NCBI GenBank assembly: GCA_016209705.1
Contig: JACQVR010000091.1
Span: 24,657-88,656 of the forward strand
Direction of reading: 5' to 3'
Length of the DNA stretch: 64,000 bases
From: Planctomycetota bacterium
Lineage (GTDB): Bacteria > Planctomycetota > MHYJ01 > JACPRB01
A program made the position numbers and the translations under genes. Below the pieces are notes generated by a model. That model saw only the letters and a list, made by a program, of their open reading frames with translations, was not told the origin of the DNA and searched no databases. Below are positions 24,039 through 34,142 of the stretch, one piece after another (the stretch's first letter is position 1; each line of letters opens with the position of its first letter).

Positions 24039-24054
24039 TTGGCATATCTCTTGC
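24039..24054 (+). promoter_or_regulatory. sigma54-like -24/-12 promoter before dnaK
   Basis: TTGGCATATCTCTTGC: GG at 24041-24042 and GC at 24053-24054 with the exact 12-nt register required by sigma54 (consensus TTGGCAC-N5-TTGC). The predicted start near 24065 leaves a 28-nt leader with GGAGG before ATG 24093. Confidence 0.55.
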
Positions 24055-24092
24055 GAGAACCCCGGGGGTGTTATCCTAGACGGAGGTTTTGC

Positions 24093-26030
24093 ATGTCTAA
24101 GATCGTAGGGATCGACCTGGGGACGACCAACTCCGTGGTCGCGGTGATGGAGGGCGGCGAGGTCAAGGTTATCCCGAACAAGCACGGTTCCAACTTGACG
24201 CCCTCGGTGGTTGGATTCACCGAGACGGGGGAGCGGTTGGTCGGCCAGCTCGCCAAGCGGCAGGCGATCATCAATCCTCGAAACACGGTTTATTCGATCA
24301 AGCGCTTCATGGGGCGCCGCCGCAGCGAGGTGACCCAGGAAGAGAAGATGTTCCCCTATGAGATCGTCGGCGGTTCGGACGAGCCCGCCAAGGTCAAGGC
24401 TCGAGAAAAGCTGTATACGCCCCAGGAGATCTCCGCCATGATCCTGGCGGATCTCAAGGAGACGGCGGAGACGTATCTGGGCGAAAAAGTGACGGAAGCG
24501 GTCATCACCTGCCCGGCGTACTTCAACGACGCCCAGCGTCAGGCGACCAAGGAAGCCGGACGGATCGCGGGCTTCGACGTGAAGCGCATCTTCAACGAGC
24601 CCACGGCGGCGGCGCTGGCGTACGGATTGGACAAGAAGAAAGGCGTCCAGAAGATCGGTGTCTACGACCTGGGAGGCGGCACGTTCGACATCTCGATCCT
24701 GGAAGTGGACAACGAGGTCATCCAGGTGCTCTCGACGAACGGGAACACGCATCTGGGGGGCGATGATTTCGACCACCGGCTGATCAATTACGTTGCCGAG
24801 GAGTTCGGGCGGCGGCACGGCGTGGACCTGCGCAAAGATCCGATGGCGATGCAGCGCCTGAAGGAGGCGTGCGAGCGGGCCAAATGCGAATTGTCTTCGA
24901 TGTTGGAGACGGAGATCAACCTGCCGTTCATCGCGCAGGACCAGAATCGCCAGCCGCTGAATCTGACGATGAAGATCACCCGCTCGAAGCTGGAGCAGCT
25001 CCTCGGCGATCTGATCCAGTCCAGCCTCGGGCCGGTCGAGGCGGCGTTGAGGGATGCGAAGCTCAAGCCGAGCGACATCAACGAGATCGTCCTGGTCGGC
25101 GGCTCCACGCGCATTCCGATCGTCCAGCGTCTCGTGAAGGACTACTTCGGCAAGGAGCCGAACCGGAGCGTGAATCCGGACGAGATCGTGGCGGTGGGGG
25201 CGGCGGTTCAGGGCGCGGTGCTGAAAGGCGATCGGGATATTCTGCTGCTCGACGTGACGCCGCTGACGCTGGGCATCAAGGTCGAGGGCGGTTTAATGGT
25301 GCCGCTCATTCCGCGGAACTCCGCCATTCCGACGAAGAAATCGCAGGTGTTCTCCACGGCGGCGGAGAATCAGCCGGCCGTGACGATCGAAGTGTTCCAG
25401 GGCGAGCGGCCGATGGCGGCGGACAACCGCAAGTTGGGCACGTTCGACCTGGACGGCATTCCGCCCGCGCCGCGCGGCGTGCCGCAGATCGAGGTGTCGT
25501 TCGACATCGACGCGAACGGGATTCTCAACGTCACCGCGAAGGATCTGGGCACCTCGAAGCAGCAGCAGGTGACCATCAAGGGGTCGACCGGCTTGTCCGA
25601 GGACGAGATCAAGAAGATGGTGAGCGAGTCGGAAAAATACTCGGATGAGGACCGCAAGCGCAAAGATCTGGTCGAGGCGCGCAATCAGGCGGATCATGTT
25701 CTTTATTCGACGGAGAAGTTTCTGCGCGAGAACGCGGACAAGCTGCCCGCTTCGGACAAGGAGCGGGTCGAGAAGGCGGTGGAACGCCTGAAGAAGGCCC
25801 GGGAGGGAGAGAGCGTCGAGGAGATCAAGCGCGCGGTGGAGGAGGTGGGCTCTGCGCCGCACGAGTACAGCCGGAAGCTCTACGAGGAGGCGGCAAAGCG
25901 CCGGGGAGAGGCCGCTTCGGGCGAGGCGGCCGGCGCGAGCGGGAGCGCCGGCGGGGACGGCGGTCCCAAGAAGGAGGAGAAAGGCTCCGGCGGCGAGAAG
26001 ATCATCGACGCGGAGTTCGAGTCGAAGTAG
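24093..26030 (+). CDS. dnaK: Chaperone protein DnaK (Hsp70)
   Basis: 645 residues from ATG 24093 ([20 protein letters not shown]). ATPase domain 1-385 with [35 protein letters not shown] and [13 protein letters not shown]. Substrate-binding domain about 390-610, and the Gly/Ser/Lys-rich tail ends [10 protein letters not shown] as in DnaK. It folds and refolds proteins with DnaJ and GrpE, neither of which is adjacent. Its upstream region holds a heptamer repeat, a sigma70-type promoter with an operator-like palindrome, and a sigma54-like promoter. Confidence 0.97.
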   Translation: MSKIVGIDLGTTNSVVAVMEGGEVKVIPNKHGSNLTPSVVGFTETGERLVGQLAKRQAIINPRNTVYSIKRFMGRRRSEVTQEEKMFPYEIVGGSDEPAKVKAREKLYTPQEISAMILADLKETAETYLGEKVTEAVITCPAYFNDAQRQATKEAGRIAGFDVKRIFNEPTAAALAYGLDKKKGVQKIGVYDLGGGTFDISILEVDNEVIQVLSTNGNTHLGGDDFDHRLINYVAEEFGRRHGVDLRKDPMAMQRLKEACERAKCELSSMLETEINLPFIAQDQNRQPLNLTMKITRSKLEQLLGDLIQSSLGPVEAALRDAKLKPSDINEIVLVGGSTRIPIVQRLVKDYFGKEPNRSVNPDEIVAVGAAVQGAVLKGDRDILLLDVTPLTLGIKVEGGLMVPLIPRNSAIPTKKSQVFSTAAENQPAVTIEVFQGERPMAADNRKLGTFDLDGIPPAPRGVPQIEVSFDIDANGILNVTAKDLGTSKQQQVTIKGSTGLSEDEIKKMVSESEKYSDEDRKRKDLVEARNQADHVLYSTEKFLRENADKLPASDKERVEKAVERLKKAREGESVEEIKRAVEEVGSAPHEYSRKLYEEAAKRRGEAASGEAAGASGSAGGDGGPKKEEKGSGGEKIIDAEFESK

Positions 26031-26355
26031 CGGAGCGGTCATCTTGGGGAGCAGCCCTTCATTGCCGGAGAGGACGGTATGCCGTCACTTCCAGGCGTGC
26101 TCTTTATCCATACCAGCATGTTGAAGGGTCAGCGCTTGCGGTGAGTCCATGCGTCGTGGAAACTAATTCTCAAAAGGGGTTCACGTGGATGAGAGAGGAT
26201 TACTGCACCCCGCCGATCGAACGGAGGGCAACCCCACGGGACCGGCATTCATCGCAAACCGCTCTCGCTCTCAGACTGTTTGTGTTCGGAGATGAATCCG
26301 ACGGCGTCGCCGTAGGGTTGAGACTGCGTTGTCTTTCAGCCCCGAAGGCCAGCTC
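26031..26355. other. Spacer between dnaK and the glycan island
   Basis: About 325 bp without a convincing gene. A 72-codon open frame at 26141 has no recognisable homology and ordinary-looking composition. G+C begins to fall in the second half. No terminator or tRNA seen. Confidence 0.4.
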
Positions 26356-29292
26356 ATGAGCGCTCAACTCAAGGAGCATCGAGCCCCAGGAGGTCCGGCC
26401 TGTCCTGTCTGCTGTTCACATCAAACGAGGCCGCTCTGCTTCGTTGACGGATTTCAAATATGGAGATGTTGCGCTTCATCGACTGACTTCGTATCGCCTA
26501 TGCCGGACGACAGGACGCTCAAGGAACTGTACGATCGCGAAGCGTGGTTTGAAGGTGGTGAGCGGGGCGGCTATCGGAGCTACGATGTTCAATCAGCCTC
26601 TTCGGCGGCTTTGACGGCCGAAATTCTGAATCGCTTCCCGGATCGTGGGGGCGACTTGTCAGTCCTCGACATCGGGTGCGGCTATGGTACGCACCTGCGC
26701 TTGGCCGCCGACAGGCAGTGGAAATGTTTCGGCGTGGAAATGTCGGCCCACGCGCGCAAGGTTGCAAGTCAGCGTCACGGCGATCGACTGAATCTTGTTG
26801 AGCATGTCGAAGATCTTATCCCCCACCGCTACGATTTGATCCTTATGCTGGATGTCATCGAGCATCTCAAGGACCCTAGTTCGCTTTTCTTCACCCTGTT
26901 CAGCAAGGGAGCGATCGGACCGGAGACCCTGGTTGTGATTGCCACCCCCAACGCGCGCAGCGCTGAGGCCATGGTCGATCCCGTAAGTTGGGTCTACAGG
27001 CATCCGCCGTCCCATCTCGTTTACTATTCCGCCAAATCCCTGGAAGTTCTGCTCCATCGCTTAAGGTTTCGGGAGGTACGTATCTATGGGACAAGCCCAT
27101 TGTCGCAGCTCCATGAAGTGCGTTTTGGCGATGAGCCCCCGTCAGTAAATGACGACCTAGGCGGTTTTGCGGGTATTATCGGTGAAGCGCAGGGTAGCGA
27201 CTTCGCCGAATTCATGCGCGCACGTTATGTTCCCGGCACTTGGTCCAAGTTGTCGGAATATGAGCATGTTCCTCGCTACCTCTTCGCCAAGGGTTTGGCC
27301 GCAGGAGCAAACGTTCTCGATTTCGGATGCGGGACGGGCTATGGTGCGGCTTCATTGGCCGAAGTCGCCGGATCCGTACTCGGATTGGATATCGAGGAAG
27401 CAGCGTTGCAGTGGGCGCGCGAGATGCATTCAAACCCAAAATTACGTTTTGAGAGGCGTTCGGATCTGGGGAAGGGACTCCCTCCCAATTCCTTCGACCT
27501 CGTGACCTGTTTTGAGATGATTGAGCACGTCGGATTGGCGGCTCAGATTGAAACGCTTCGGATCATTGCAAGCCTGCTCACACCATCGGGCAAACTCGTC
27601 ATTTCGACTCCGAATCCGCGGGTGACGGCAAACTACGGTGCGAACCCTCACCACGTGCGCGAGATGACGGAAACGGAGTTTTTGGAACTTCTAAAGCCTC
27701 ATTTCAAGCACATCTTCGTCATGAAGCAGTGGGTGCATCCGAGCATTCGCATCACGGCCGACACGGTCCCGGCCGAGCGGCCCACCCACATTGGTTCCCT
27801 TACGTCGGGGGAAACGCCCAGCCCTCCGCTCGCATATGTCGCCGTCTGTTCACAGATACCGTTCGACATTCCCTCCGACCTGTGCGTGGTTGACACGCTT
27901 GCTGAGGTTCCCCACGAAACGATTCACATGGAGCGGAAGTTGAACACTCTTCGGATCGAGAAGTATGAATTGAGGGAGCGATTCGCATGCTGCGCCCAGG
28001 CGGCCGAAGCTCGCCTGCGGCAGATTGAAGCTCAATTGGCTGCGCTTGAGAACTCCAGGGAGGTAAAACTGGGCCGGCTTGTCCGTCATGAACCCTTTTC
28101 GCTGCGTAAGTTTGGAAAGATGGCATATCTGTTGGCAGCTATGATCGCTCCAACTCGAGTCAAGCGATTGCTATACCCATTTGTCAGGAAGGCAAGAACG
28201 TGGCTTGGCGCCTCGAAGACGGTGGCACCTTACGTGATACGGCAGGCAAAATGTGTGGCGCCCGAGCGCCGACGAGTCGTTCATGCGATTGCAAATTTCT
28301 ATATGGGCGGATCATCTCGTTTAGTTGTGGACCTCATCGAGCGCCTCGGTCACCTTTACGAGCAGCTCGTGCTTACCAGCGCCATCCCGGATGCGCCGGC
28401 GTATGCGGGAGCGCACGTCATTGAAAAAAGACAATGGGCGACCGTTGATGAGATAAGTGAATGTCTTATCTCCCTCCGTCCCGACTTGGTTCACGTTCAT
28501 TACTGGGGTGACCTGGATCGCCCCTGGTATGAAAAGGTGATCCTAGCCGCCGAAAGGTACGGGTGTCCGATCATCGAGAACATCAATACGCCGGTGGAGC
28601 CGTATCGGTCAGACAAGATTGCCCGCTACGTTTTTGTGAGCGATTATGCGCGCAATCTGTATGCATGCCGGGGGGACAGGAGCGCCGTGGTGCACCCGGG
28701 CTCCGACCTGGACCTTTTTTCCCCACGATCTGGATCCCCGGCCGCGCGTGATACGATAGGGATGGTATACCGCCTCGAGCCTGACAAGCTCAGTCCCCAT
28801 TCCATCGATGTGTTCGTGAAGGTTGCGCAAAGGCGTCCCGGAACGAAGGCTATCATTGTCGGCGGCGGAACGTACTTGGAAATGTACAAAGCCGCCGTGC
28901 GCTCGGCGGGAGTCTCGGAACAATTTGAATTCGCCGGTTACGTACCGTACGAAGATTTGCCTGGACTTTATTCTCGTTTGGCCGTATTCATTGCTCCCGT
29001 ATCGCGAGAGAGCTTCGGTCAAGTGTTGCCGTTCGCAATGCATATGGGTATTCCGGTGGCGGGGTACGACGTGGGCGCGCTTGCTGAAATACTCGGGAGT
29101 CGTGACCTGCTCGCACCACCCGGGGACAGCCTGGCGCTGGCGAGCATCGTCGTGGATTTGCTGGAAGATCGCCAAAGAGGTTACCTTATAGGTCGACATA
29201 ACCGAGAACGGGCCGCCGCCCTATTTTCCGTTGAAGCCATGGCGGACAAGTATCGGACGATGTATGCCGAAATACTTCATGAGGCAAAGTGA
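26356..29292 (+). CDS. Three-domain protein: two SAM methyltransferases fused to a GT4 glycosyltransferase
   Basis: 978 residues from ATG 26356 (an upstream TTG at 26329 is less likely). A Cys-rich zinc-binding start (ACPVCCSHQ ... IWRCCAS) is followed by methyltransferase 1 with motif I SVLDIGCGYGTHLRLA near residue 102, methyltransferase 2 with VLDFGCGTGYGAASLAEVAG near 320 and LVTCFEMIEHVGL, a coiled coil near 533-570, and a GT-B glycosyltransferase from about 639 (NFYMGGSSRLVVDLIERL) to the end with ESFGQVLPFAMHMGIPVAGY. Such fusions occur in O-antigen, capsule or S-layer glycan loci, where they cap or extend chains. Lower G+C than the flanks suggests transfer. Confidence 0.88.
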   Translation: MSAQLKEHRAPGGPACPVCCSHQTRPLCFVDGFQIWRCCASSTDFVSPMPDDRTLKELYDREAWFEGGERGGYRSYDVQSASSAALTAEILNRFPDRGGDLSVLDIGCGYGTHLRLAADRQWKCFGVEMSAHARKVASQRHGDRLNLVEHVEDLIPHRYDLILMLDVIEHLKDPSSLFFTLFSKGAIGPETLVVIATPNARSAEAMVDPVSWVYRHPPSHLVYYSAKSLEVLLHRLRFREVRIYGTSPLSQLHEVRFGDEPPSVNDDLGGFAGIIGEAQGSDFAEFMRARYVPGTWSKLSEYEHVPRYLFAKGLAAGANVLDFGCGTGYGAASLAEVAGSVLGLDIEEAALQWAREMHSNPKLRFERRSDLGKGLPPNSFDLVTCFEMIEHVGLAAQIETLRIIASLLTPSGKLVISTPNPRVTANYGANPHHVREMTETEFLELLKPHFKHIFVMKQWVHPSIRITADTVPAERPTHIGSLTSGETPSPPLAYVAVCSQIPFDIPSDLCVVDTLAEVPHETIHMERKLNTLRIEKYELRERFACCAQAAEARLRQIEAQLAALENSREVKLGRLVRHEPFSLRKFGKMAYLLAAMIAPTRVKRLLYPFVRKARTWLGASKTVAPYVIRQAKCVAPERRRVVHAIANFYMGGSSRLVVDLIERLGHLYEQLVLTSAIPDAPAYAGAHVIEKRQWATVDEISECLISLRPDLVHVHYWGDLDRPWYEKVILAAERYGCPIIENINTPVEPYRSDKIARYVFVSDYARNLYACRGDRSAVVHPGSDLDLFSPRSGSPAARDTIGMVYRLEPDKLSPHSIDVFVKVAQRRPGTKAIIVGGGTYLEMYKAAVRSAGVSEQFEFAGYVPYEDLPGLYSRLAVFIAPVSRESFGQVLPFAMHMGIPVAGYDVGALAEILGSRDLLAPPGDSLALASIVVDLLEDRQRGYLIGRHNRERAAALFSVEAMADKYRTMYAEILHEAK

Positions 29293-29295
29293 ATA

Positions 29296-30627
29296 ATGCG
29301 GGTTGCACTTTTCGTTCATTGCTTCTTCCCGACGCACTTCTACGGAACCGAAACCTATACGCTGCAGGTCGCCCGGCATTTACGGCATCTGAATCATGAT
29401 CCGATCGTGGTATCCGCCATATTTCAAGGGGAAGCGAGTCGAGGGCGACTTGTCACGCAGTACACCTATGAAGGCATCCCTGTCTATTGTGTTGACAAGA
29501 ATTACGTGCCCCATAGCCGAATCAAGGAAACCTATTATCATGAAGCGATGAGGGGGATACTCGGTGACGTGCTTTACGAATTACAGCCTGATTTGGTGCA
29601 TGTGACGCACCTGATCAATCACACGGGGGTCCTGCTCGATGTTGCCCATGAGATGGGTTTACCCATTGTCGCGACCCTGACCGATTTTTTTGGATTCTGT
29701 TACAACAACAGGTTGGAAGCCGCGGACGGCTCGCTGTGCCGCGGACCGAATTCTTCGCGCAGCAATTGCATCGCGTGTTATTTGAAAGCAAATTCCGGAA
29801 ATCTTCCTGATTTCATTAGAAAATGGTCGTCTGCCGCGGCATGGGGTCTGGCTGTTCTGCCAGGGATTCCCCTTCTGGGAAGGGGTGTGGTCGGCGGCGT
29901 TGCCTTGGACTTGAAGTCTCGTCCGAATATTTTGGGCGCGTGTTATAAAAAATATCGCGCGGTAATCACTCCCACGCGCTTTCTTCGGGAGGCCTACGTC
30001 GCGAACGGTCTGACAACCCGTTGCTTTGATATCCATTTCGGTGTGGATGTATCGCGAAATCCGAAGCCGGCGCGAGACCTGGAAGGCCCGGTAAACTTCG
30101 GTTTCATCGGCCAGTTAGCAGCGCATAAGGGCCCAGACCTTCTCGTGGAGGCTTTTAAGCGTCTCCCCAGAGGTTCGGCGACCCTGAATATTTACGGCTC
30201 GGAGGATCATGATCTGCGATTTATGGCGAATTTGAAGGGAATGGCGACCGGCTATCCTGTTCATTTTCGGGGAACATTTCCGAGTGAGCGCATTGCCGCT
30301 GTCCTAGCGGAGATTGATGTTCTTGTAATTCCATCGCGGTGGTACGAAAATAGCCCTCTGGTGCTCCTGAATTCCCTTGCGACGCACACGCCGGTCGTGG
30401 TCTCCGATGTCGATGGCTTGACGGAATTCGTCCACGAGGGACGCAACGGTTTTTCGTTCCAGCGCGGCAGCGCACAAGATTTGGAGCAAGTCATGCGAAG
30501 GTTTCTATGCAATCGGCGACTCGCCGCAGAAATGTCTCATTCCACCGAATATGGGCGCACGAGCCGTAGGATGGTGGAGGAAATCCAGGGTGTATACTCG
30601 TGGGCAAGGAATGGAAACGAACAATAA
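29296..30627 (+). CDS. GT4-family glycosyltransferase
   Basis: 443 residues; starts 3 bp after the fusion gene, so co-translated. The N-terminal half opens MRVALFVHCFFPTHFYGTET with ETY in the acceptor loop. The C-terminal half has FGFIGQLAAHKGPDLLVEAF (donor-binding strand) and IPSRWYENSPLVLLNSLATH with the family E-x7-E-like site as WYENSPLVLLNS. An inserted Cys-rich stretch (LCRGPNSSRSNCIACYL) is common in glycosyltransferases of surface-polysaccharide clusters. It acts in the cytoplasm on a nucleotide-sugar donor that cannot be named. Sampled rows run about 45-58% G+C. Confidence 0.88.
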   Translation: MRVALFVHCFFPTHFYGTETYTLQVARHLRHLNHDPIVVSAIFQGEASRGRLVTQYTYEGIPVYCVDKNYVPHSRIKETYYHEAMRGILGDVLYELQPDLVHVTHLINHTGVLLDVAHEMGLPIVATLTDFFGFCYNNRLEAADGSLCRGPNSSRSNCIACYLKANSGNLPDFIRKWSSAAAWGLAVLPGIPLLGRGVVGGVALDLKSRPNILGACYKKYRAVITPTRFLREAYVANGLTTRCFDIHFGVDVSRNPKPARDLEGPVNFGFIGQLAAHKGPDLLVEAFKRLPRGSATLNIYGSEDHDLRFMANLKGMATGYPVHFRGTFPSERIAAVLAEIDVLVIPSRWYENSPLVLLNSLATHTPVVVSDVDGLTEFVHEGRNGFSFQRGSAQDLEQVMRRFLCNRRLAAEMSHSTEYGRTSRRMVEEIQGVYSWARNGNEQ

Positions 30628-31519
30628 GTGGAACAAATCATCCGCAGCTACGCCCGATCGTCGACTACGAGTTGGGTTGCTGTCTGCCGACGGAAGAATG
30701 GATCCATCTCAATGGCACGGCTATTTTCCAAGAACCAGGTCTGCTCAAATATGTGAGTCGCTTTCCGCCGCCCGCTCTCATGCGGGATGTTTCCGGTCTC
30801 ACGAACGAGGCTGATTGTGCCAGTCACGGAGCGGAATTTTTCAGGGTCCTATCGGAGAGCTCGGCCAAACCACTGACCGAGTACCGAAGTATTCTAGATT
30901 TTGGTTGCGGTTGCGGTAGATTGGCCAGGATGTTCAAGGGGCATCCACATCGGGTGTGCGACTCCGACGTGGATCATCGTCACGTGGCTTGGATGAAAGA
31001 GAACCTCTCCTATATGGACGTGAGACTTAACTCGGTTCGGCCTCCGATTCCCTATGCAGATGAGGAGTTTGAGGCGATCTTTGGGATTTCGGTCTTCACG
31101 CATCTGAATGAACGCACGCAGGATCAGTTTCTGGAGGAGCTGCGCCGTGTATGCGCACGCGACGGACGTCTGTTTCTAAGAAGTCATGTGAAACGGGCGT
31201 TGGCGCGGGCGATGCAAGGGCCGGCGATTCTGAACGTGCTGTCTGTGTCCGCGACCGCGCTTCAAGAAAGCAATGCAACCTTTTGTGATGGGAGGTTGGC
31301 TTTTATCCTTCAAGAGGGACATCTGACATCACGCCGGCCCAAGGGAGCTGTCGTGCCGCCGGTCACAGCGTCATCTCTGAGCCGTACGAGTACGGGATAT
31401 CCTTTATTCCTGAAAGTTACGTGATGCATCCTTGGACTCGCTGGTTTGACGTGATCGATTACCATTCCCGAGCGATACATGACTTCCAGGATCTGATCGT
31501 TCTAACGCCAAAAACGTAG
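30600..31519 (+). pseudogene. SAM-dependent methyltransferase broken by a frameshift near its 3' end
   Basis: From GTG 30600 the first frame gives motif I RSILDFGCGCGRLARMFKGH, PIPYADEEFEAIFGISVFTH and FLEELRRVCARDGRLFLRSH, a class I methyltransferase. It then runs to a TGA at 31424 with unfamiliar sequence. Another frame, open from about 31322 to TAG 31517-31519, carries the expected C-terminus: EYGISFIPESYVMHPWTRWF, DVIDYHSRAIHDFQDLIVLT. The jump (one base lost or two gained) lies between about 31322 and 31375. It overlaps the upstream glycosyltransferase by 28 bp. A sequencing error cannot be excluded from sequence alone. Confidence 0.8.
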
Positions 31520-31672
31520 GTCTTCCCCAGAGGACGGGAGTCGTGCATCACAAGGTACGGTGGAACAAAGGTTCGAATATTCGTAATAAGCGAAGAAGGA
31601 ATGTGATTCTAGGCAGGGGACCGTGCGCTGTCTCAGCGACGGTCGGTTGGATGCCTTGGAGAAGGGATGATT

Positions 31673-32611
31673 ATGAAATGTCTGGTTCTGGGTGGTGGTG
31701 GATTCATCGGGTCATCCTTAACAGATAGGTTGCTGGCCGACGGTCACATCGTGCGTGTCTTCGAGCGGCCTCGAGTAGTACCGTACAGAAAATTCTCCGC
31801 GGCGGAACGCCTTCAGTGGGTCGTCGGAGATTTCCAGAGCACGGCCGACATCGGGGCCGCCTTGGATGAAGTGGATGTCGTGTTCCACTTGATTGGAACG
31901 ACGTTGCCACATAATTCAAATGAGGATCCCGTCTATGATGTGGAAAGCAATGTGGTTCCTACGTTGCGGCTTCTGGAGGCGTTGGTTCGAAAGAAGGGTC
32001 GCAAGATCGTCTTTTTGTCATCGGGGGGGACCGTTTATGGGATTCCCATGAAAATCCCGACTCCAGAATCACACCCCCTGGAGCCGATCGTGTCCTACGG
32101 AATCACGAAACAGACGATCGAGAAGTACTTGAGCCTATACCGAACCCTGCATGGACTTGAGTTTGTCGTGCTTCGGGTCGCTAATGCCTACGGCGAGCGA
32201 CAACGCCCGAATTCGTCCCAGGGAGCGGTGGCCGTATTTCTTGGAAAAGCGCTGGCGGGTGAAATGATCGAAATCTGGGGAGATGGGTCGGTCACGCGTG
32301 ATTACGTTTACGTCGGTGACGTCGTTGAGGCTCTGCTTAAGGCCATGAGATTTGGCGGCGAGCCGAACGTCTTCAACATCGGTTCGGGGAAGGGGCATAC
32401 CATTCACGAACTGCTTGAAAAGATTGAGAATCTTATCGAGAGACCTGTTCCACGGAAATACATGTCCGTTCGGAAATGCGATGTGCCGATCAGCGTACTG
32501 GACATCCGCCGGGCCGAAAAAATATTGAGATGGGCACCCGCCGTGGCGCTGGAGGAAGGTCTGAAACGAACGTTCGACTGGATGAGGAGGTGCGAGTCGC
32601 TGGGAGCCTGA
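31673..32611 (+). CDS. NAD-dependent sugar-nucleotide epimerase (GalE-like SDR)
   Basis: 312 residues from ATG 31673 (ATG 31667 is also in frame). The Rossmann motif LVLGGGGFIGSSLTDRLLAD, SSGGTVYG, the catalytic pair in SYGITKQTIEKYL (Y-x3-K) and VLRVANAYGERQRP followed by RDYVYVGDVVEALL are those of extended SDRs acting on UDP-sugars, such as UDP-glucose 4-epimerase. It probably supplies a hexose for the glycosyltransferases upstream. GAGAAGGG precedes the start. Base composition is like the rest of the island. Confidence 0.9.
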   Translation: MKCLVLGGGGFIGSSLTDRLLADGHIVRVFERPRVVPYRKFSAAERLQWVVGDFQSTADIGAALDEVDVVFHLIGTTLPHNSNEDPVYDVESNVVPTLRLLEALVRKKGRKIVFLSSGGTVYGIPMKIPTPESHPLEPIVSYGITKQTIEKYLSLYRTLHGLEFVVLRVANAYGERQRPNSSQGAVAVFLGKALAGEMIEIWGDGSVTRDYVYVGDVVEALLKAMRFGGEPNVFNIGSGKGHTIHELLEKIENLIERPVPRKYMSVRKCDVPISVLDIRRAEKILRWAPAVALEEGLKRTFDWMRRCESLGA

Positions 32612-32830
32612 ACATCCCAAGGAGCAGGAAGGGATTTTCGGGACGATGTGTGACTACGGCCTGGAATCCTGGGCCGCGGGCGGGGGTAATAGCGTCGGCG
32701 GTCACCGCCACGCAGGCGGGCCACGCCGGGACGGAATCGGACCCGCCTGTCCCTGAGTAGCCGCGCAACGCTCATAAGGGTAATGAATCCTTTCTGAGGT
32801 TTTGAGCCGTCCCTTTTTGGCTCGAAATTG
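32612..32830. other. Spacer after the glycan island
   Basis: No gene seen. An imperfect hairpin with GAGCC/GGCTC arms lies around 32803-32824, just before the next start codon. Confidence 0.35.
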
Positions 32831-33970
32831 ATGTCGATTCACACGGCGGCACTCCTTTATGCGCCCAAGCTTGATCGGGGCGGTGTGGAAACCCATGTGC
32901 TCGCTTTGATGAGGCATGGAGCCCCCGCCGGATATCGCTGGCTCATCGTCGCCGCCGCGTCTGAACCGTTCGCCCAACGGGCCATGCGCCTGGGCGCGCG
33001 CATCGTTCCATGGGCGCCCGCCCATGCCCTGGATCTCCGGGCGTTGCGCGATCTCGTTCGCATCCTGAGGTCCGAATCGGCCGACCTCGTTCACGCGCAC
33101 AGTCCGCGGGCGGCGCTTCTGGCGCGGGCGGCCGCTCGTGTCGCGGGAATTCCCGCCGTCGTCACCGTTCACGTGACGTCCTACGACGCCGTCCGGGGGC
33201 AGAATCCGGGAGCACGACTGAAACGAACGCTGTATCGCGCCGCCGAGCGGGCCGTCAATCGAGTTTGGCCGGATCCCCTCATCTATTGCTCGTTTCGCAT
33301 CCACGCCGAGACGATCGCCCGCGGTATCGCGTCGCGCCGCCTCGCCTGCGTCATTCCGAACGGGATCGATCTCGACGTGGGCGGCGCGCCCCTACCGGAT
33401 CTGCGTTCCCGGCTGGGCACGCCGCACGACGCGACGGTCCTCCTGGGTGTCGGACGACTCGACCCCCAAAAGGGCTTCGACCTGCTTCTGGAAGCCTTTC
33501 GATCGCTGGAGCCCGAACGGGGGCGCGTTCATCTGTGGTTGGCGGGTGACGGACCCGATCGGAGGATACTCGAGGCGCGGGTTTGCGCGCTCCATCTGTC
33601 CCCCTGGGTCCATTTCCTCGGATTCCGCGATGATGTTCCCGCCTTGCTCATGTCCAGCGATCTTTTCGTGCTCCCGTCCCGCTTCGAAGCCATGCCCATG
33701 GCGCTGCTGGAGGCGATGGCTGCCGGGCGCCCCGCCGTCGTGACCGACGTCGGCGACAATGCCGAACTCGTGGGACACGGCCTCGCGGGCTTGGTCGTCC
33801 CCCCGGAGGATTCTCGAGCCTTGGCGGCGGCGCTGGAAGCGCTGGTGCGAAACCCGTCCCGTCGAGCCGCTTTCGGCCTGGAAGCCCAACGCCGATCCGC
33901 GGCTTTTCGCGCGGACCGCATGGCCCGGAAGGTTCTCCACGTTTACAACGAGGCGCTTCATAGGCGTTGA
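32831..33970 (+). CDS. GT4-family glycosyltransferase
   Basis: 380 residues. The N-terminus has LDRGGVETHVLALMRHG (the GG-x-E acceptor loop) and DLVHAHSPRAALLARAAA. The C-terminal domain has VIPNGIDLDVGG, LLGVGRLDPQKGFDLLLEAF and LPSRFEAMPMALLEAMAAGR, the E-x7-E donor site. High G+C (about 68% in a sampled row) contrasts with the island just upstream, so this gene probably belongs to the host backbone. It is 172 bp upstream of the Gld-type exporter. Confidence 0.9.
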   Translation: MSIHTAALLYAPKLDRGGVETHVLALMRHGAPAGYRWLIVAAASEPFAQRAMRLGARIVPWAPAHALDLRALRDLVRILRSESADLVHAHSPRAALLARAAARVAGIPAVVTVHVTSYDAVRGQNPGARLKRTLYRAAERAVNRVWPDPLIYCSFRIHAETIARGIASRRLACVIPNGIDLDVGGAPLPDLRSRLGTPHDATVLLGVGRLDPQKGFDLLLEAFRSLEPERGRVHLWLAGDGPDRRILEARVCALHLSPWVHFLGFRDDVPALLMSSDLFVLPSRFEAMPMALLEAMAAGRPAVVTDVGDNAELVGHGLAGLVVPPEDSRALAAALEALVRNPSRRAAFGLEAQRRSAAFRADRMARKVLHVYNEALHRR

Positions 33971-34142
33971 CACCGCCGGGCCATGCGGACATACTAGCCC
34001 TCCCCTTGACGCCATGCTCCAACCATGCGGAGCGTCTAGAATACGGCGGAGGGACGTCTGGAAATCGCCCGGACGCGCCGGCCGCCGAGGCGAAGTGTTT
34101 GGTGGACAAAATCATCCAAGCCAGGATTCCGACGGGGCGTTC

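Noticed and set aside
26141..26359. 72-codon open frame after dnaK
   Set aside because: No homology, no ribosome binding site, and it overlaps the start of the glycan fusion gene.
30600..31424. Intact 274-residue methyltransferase
   Set aside because: Its last about 35 residues do not fit the family, while the expected end is present in another frame.
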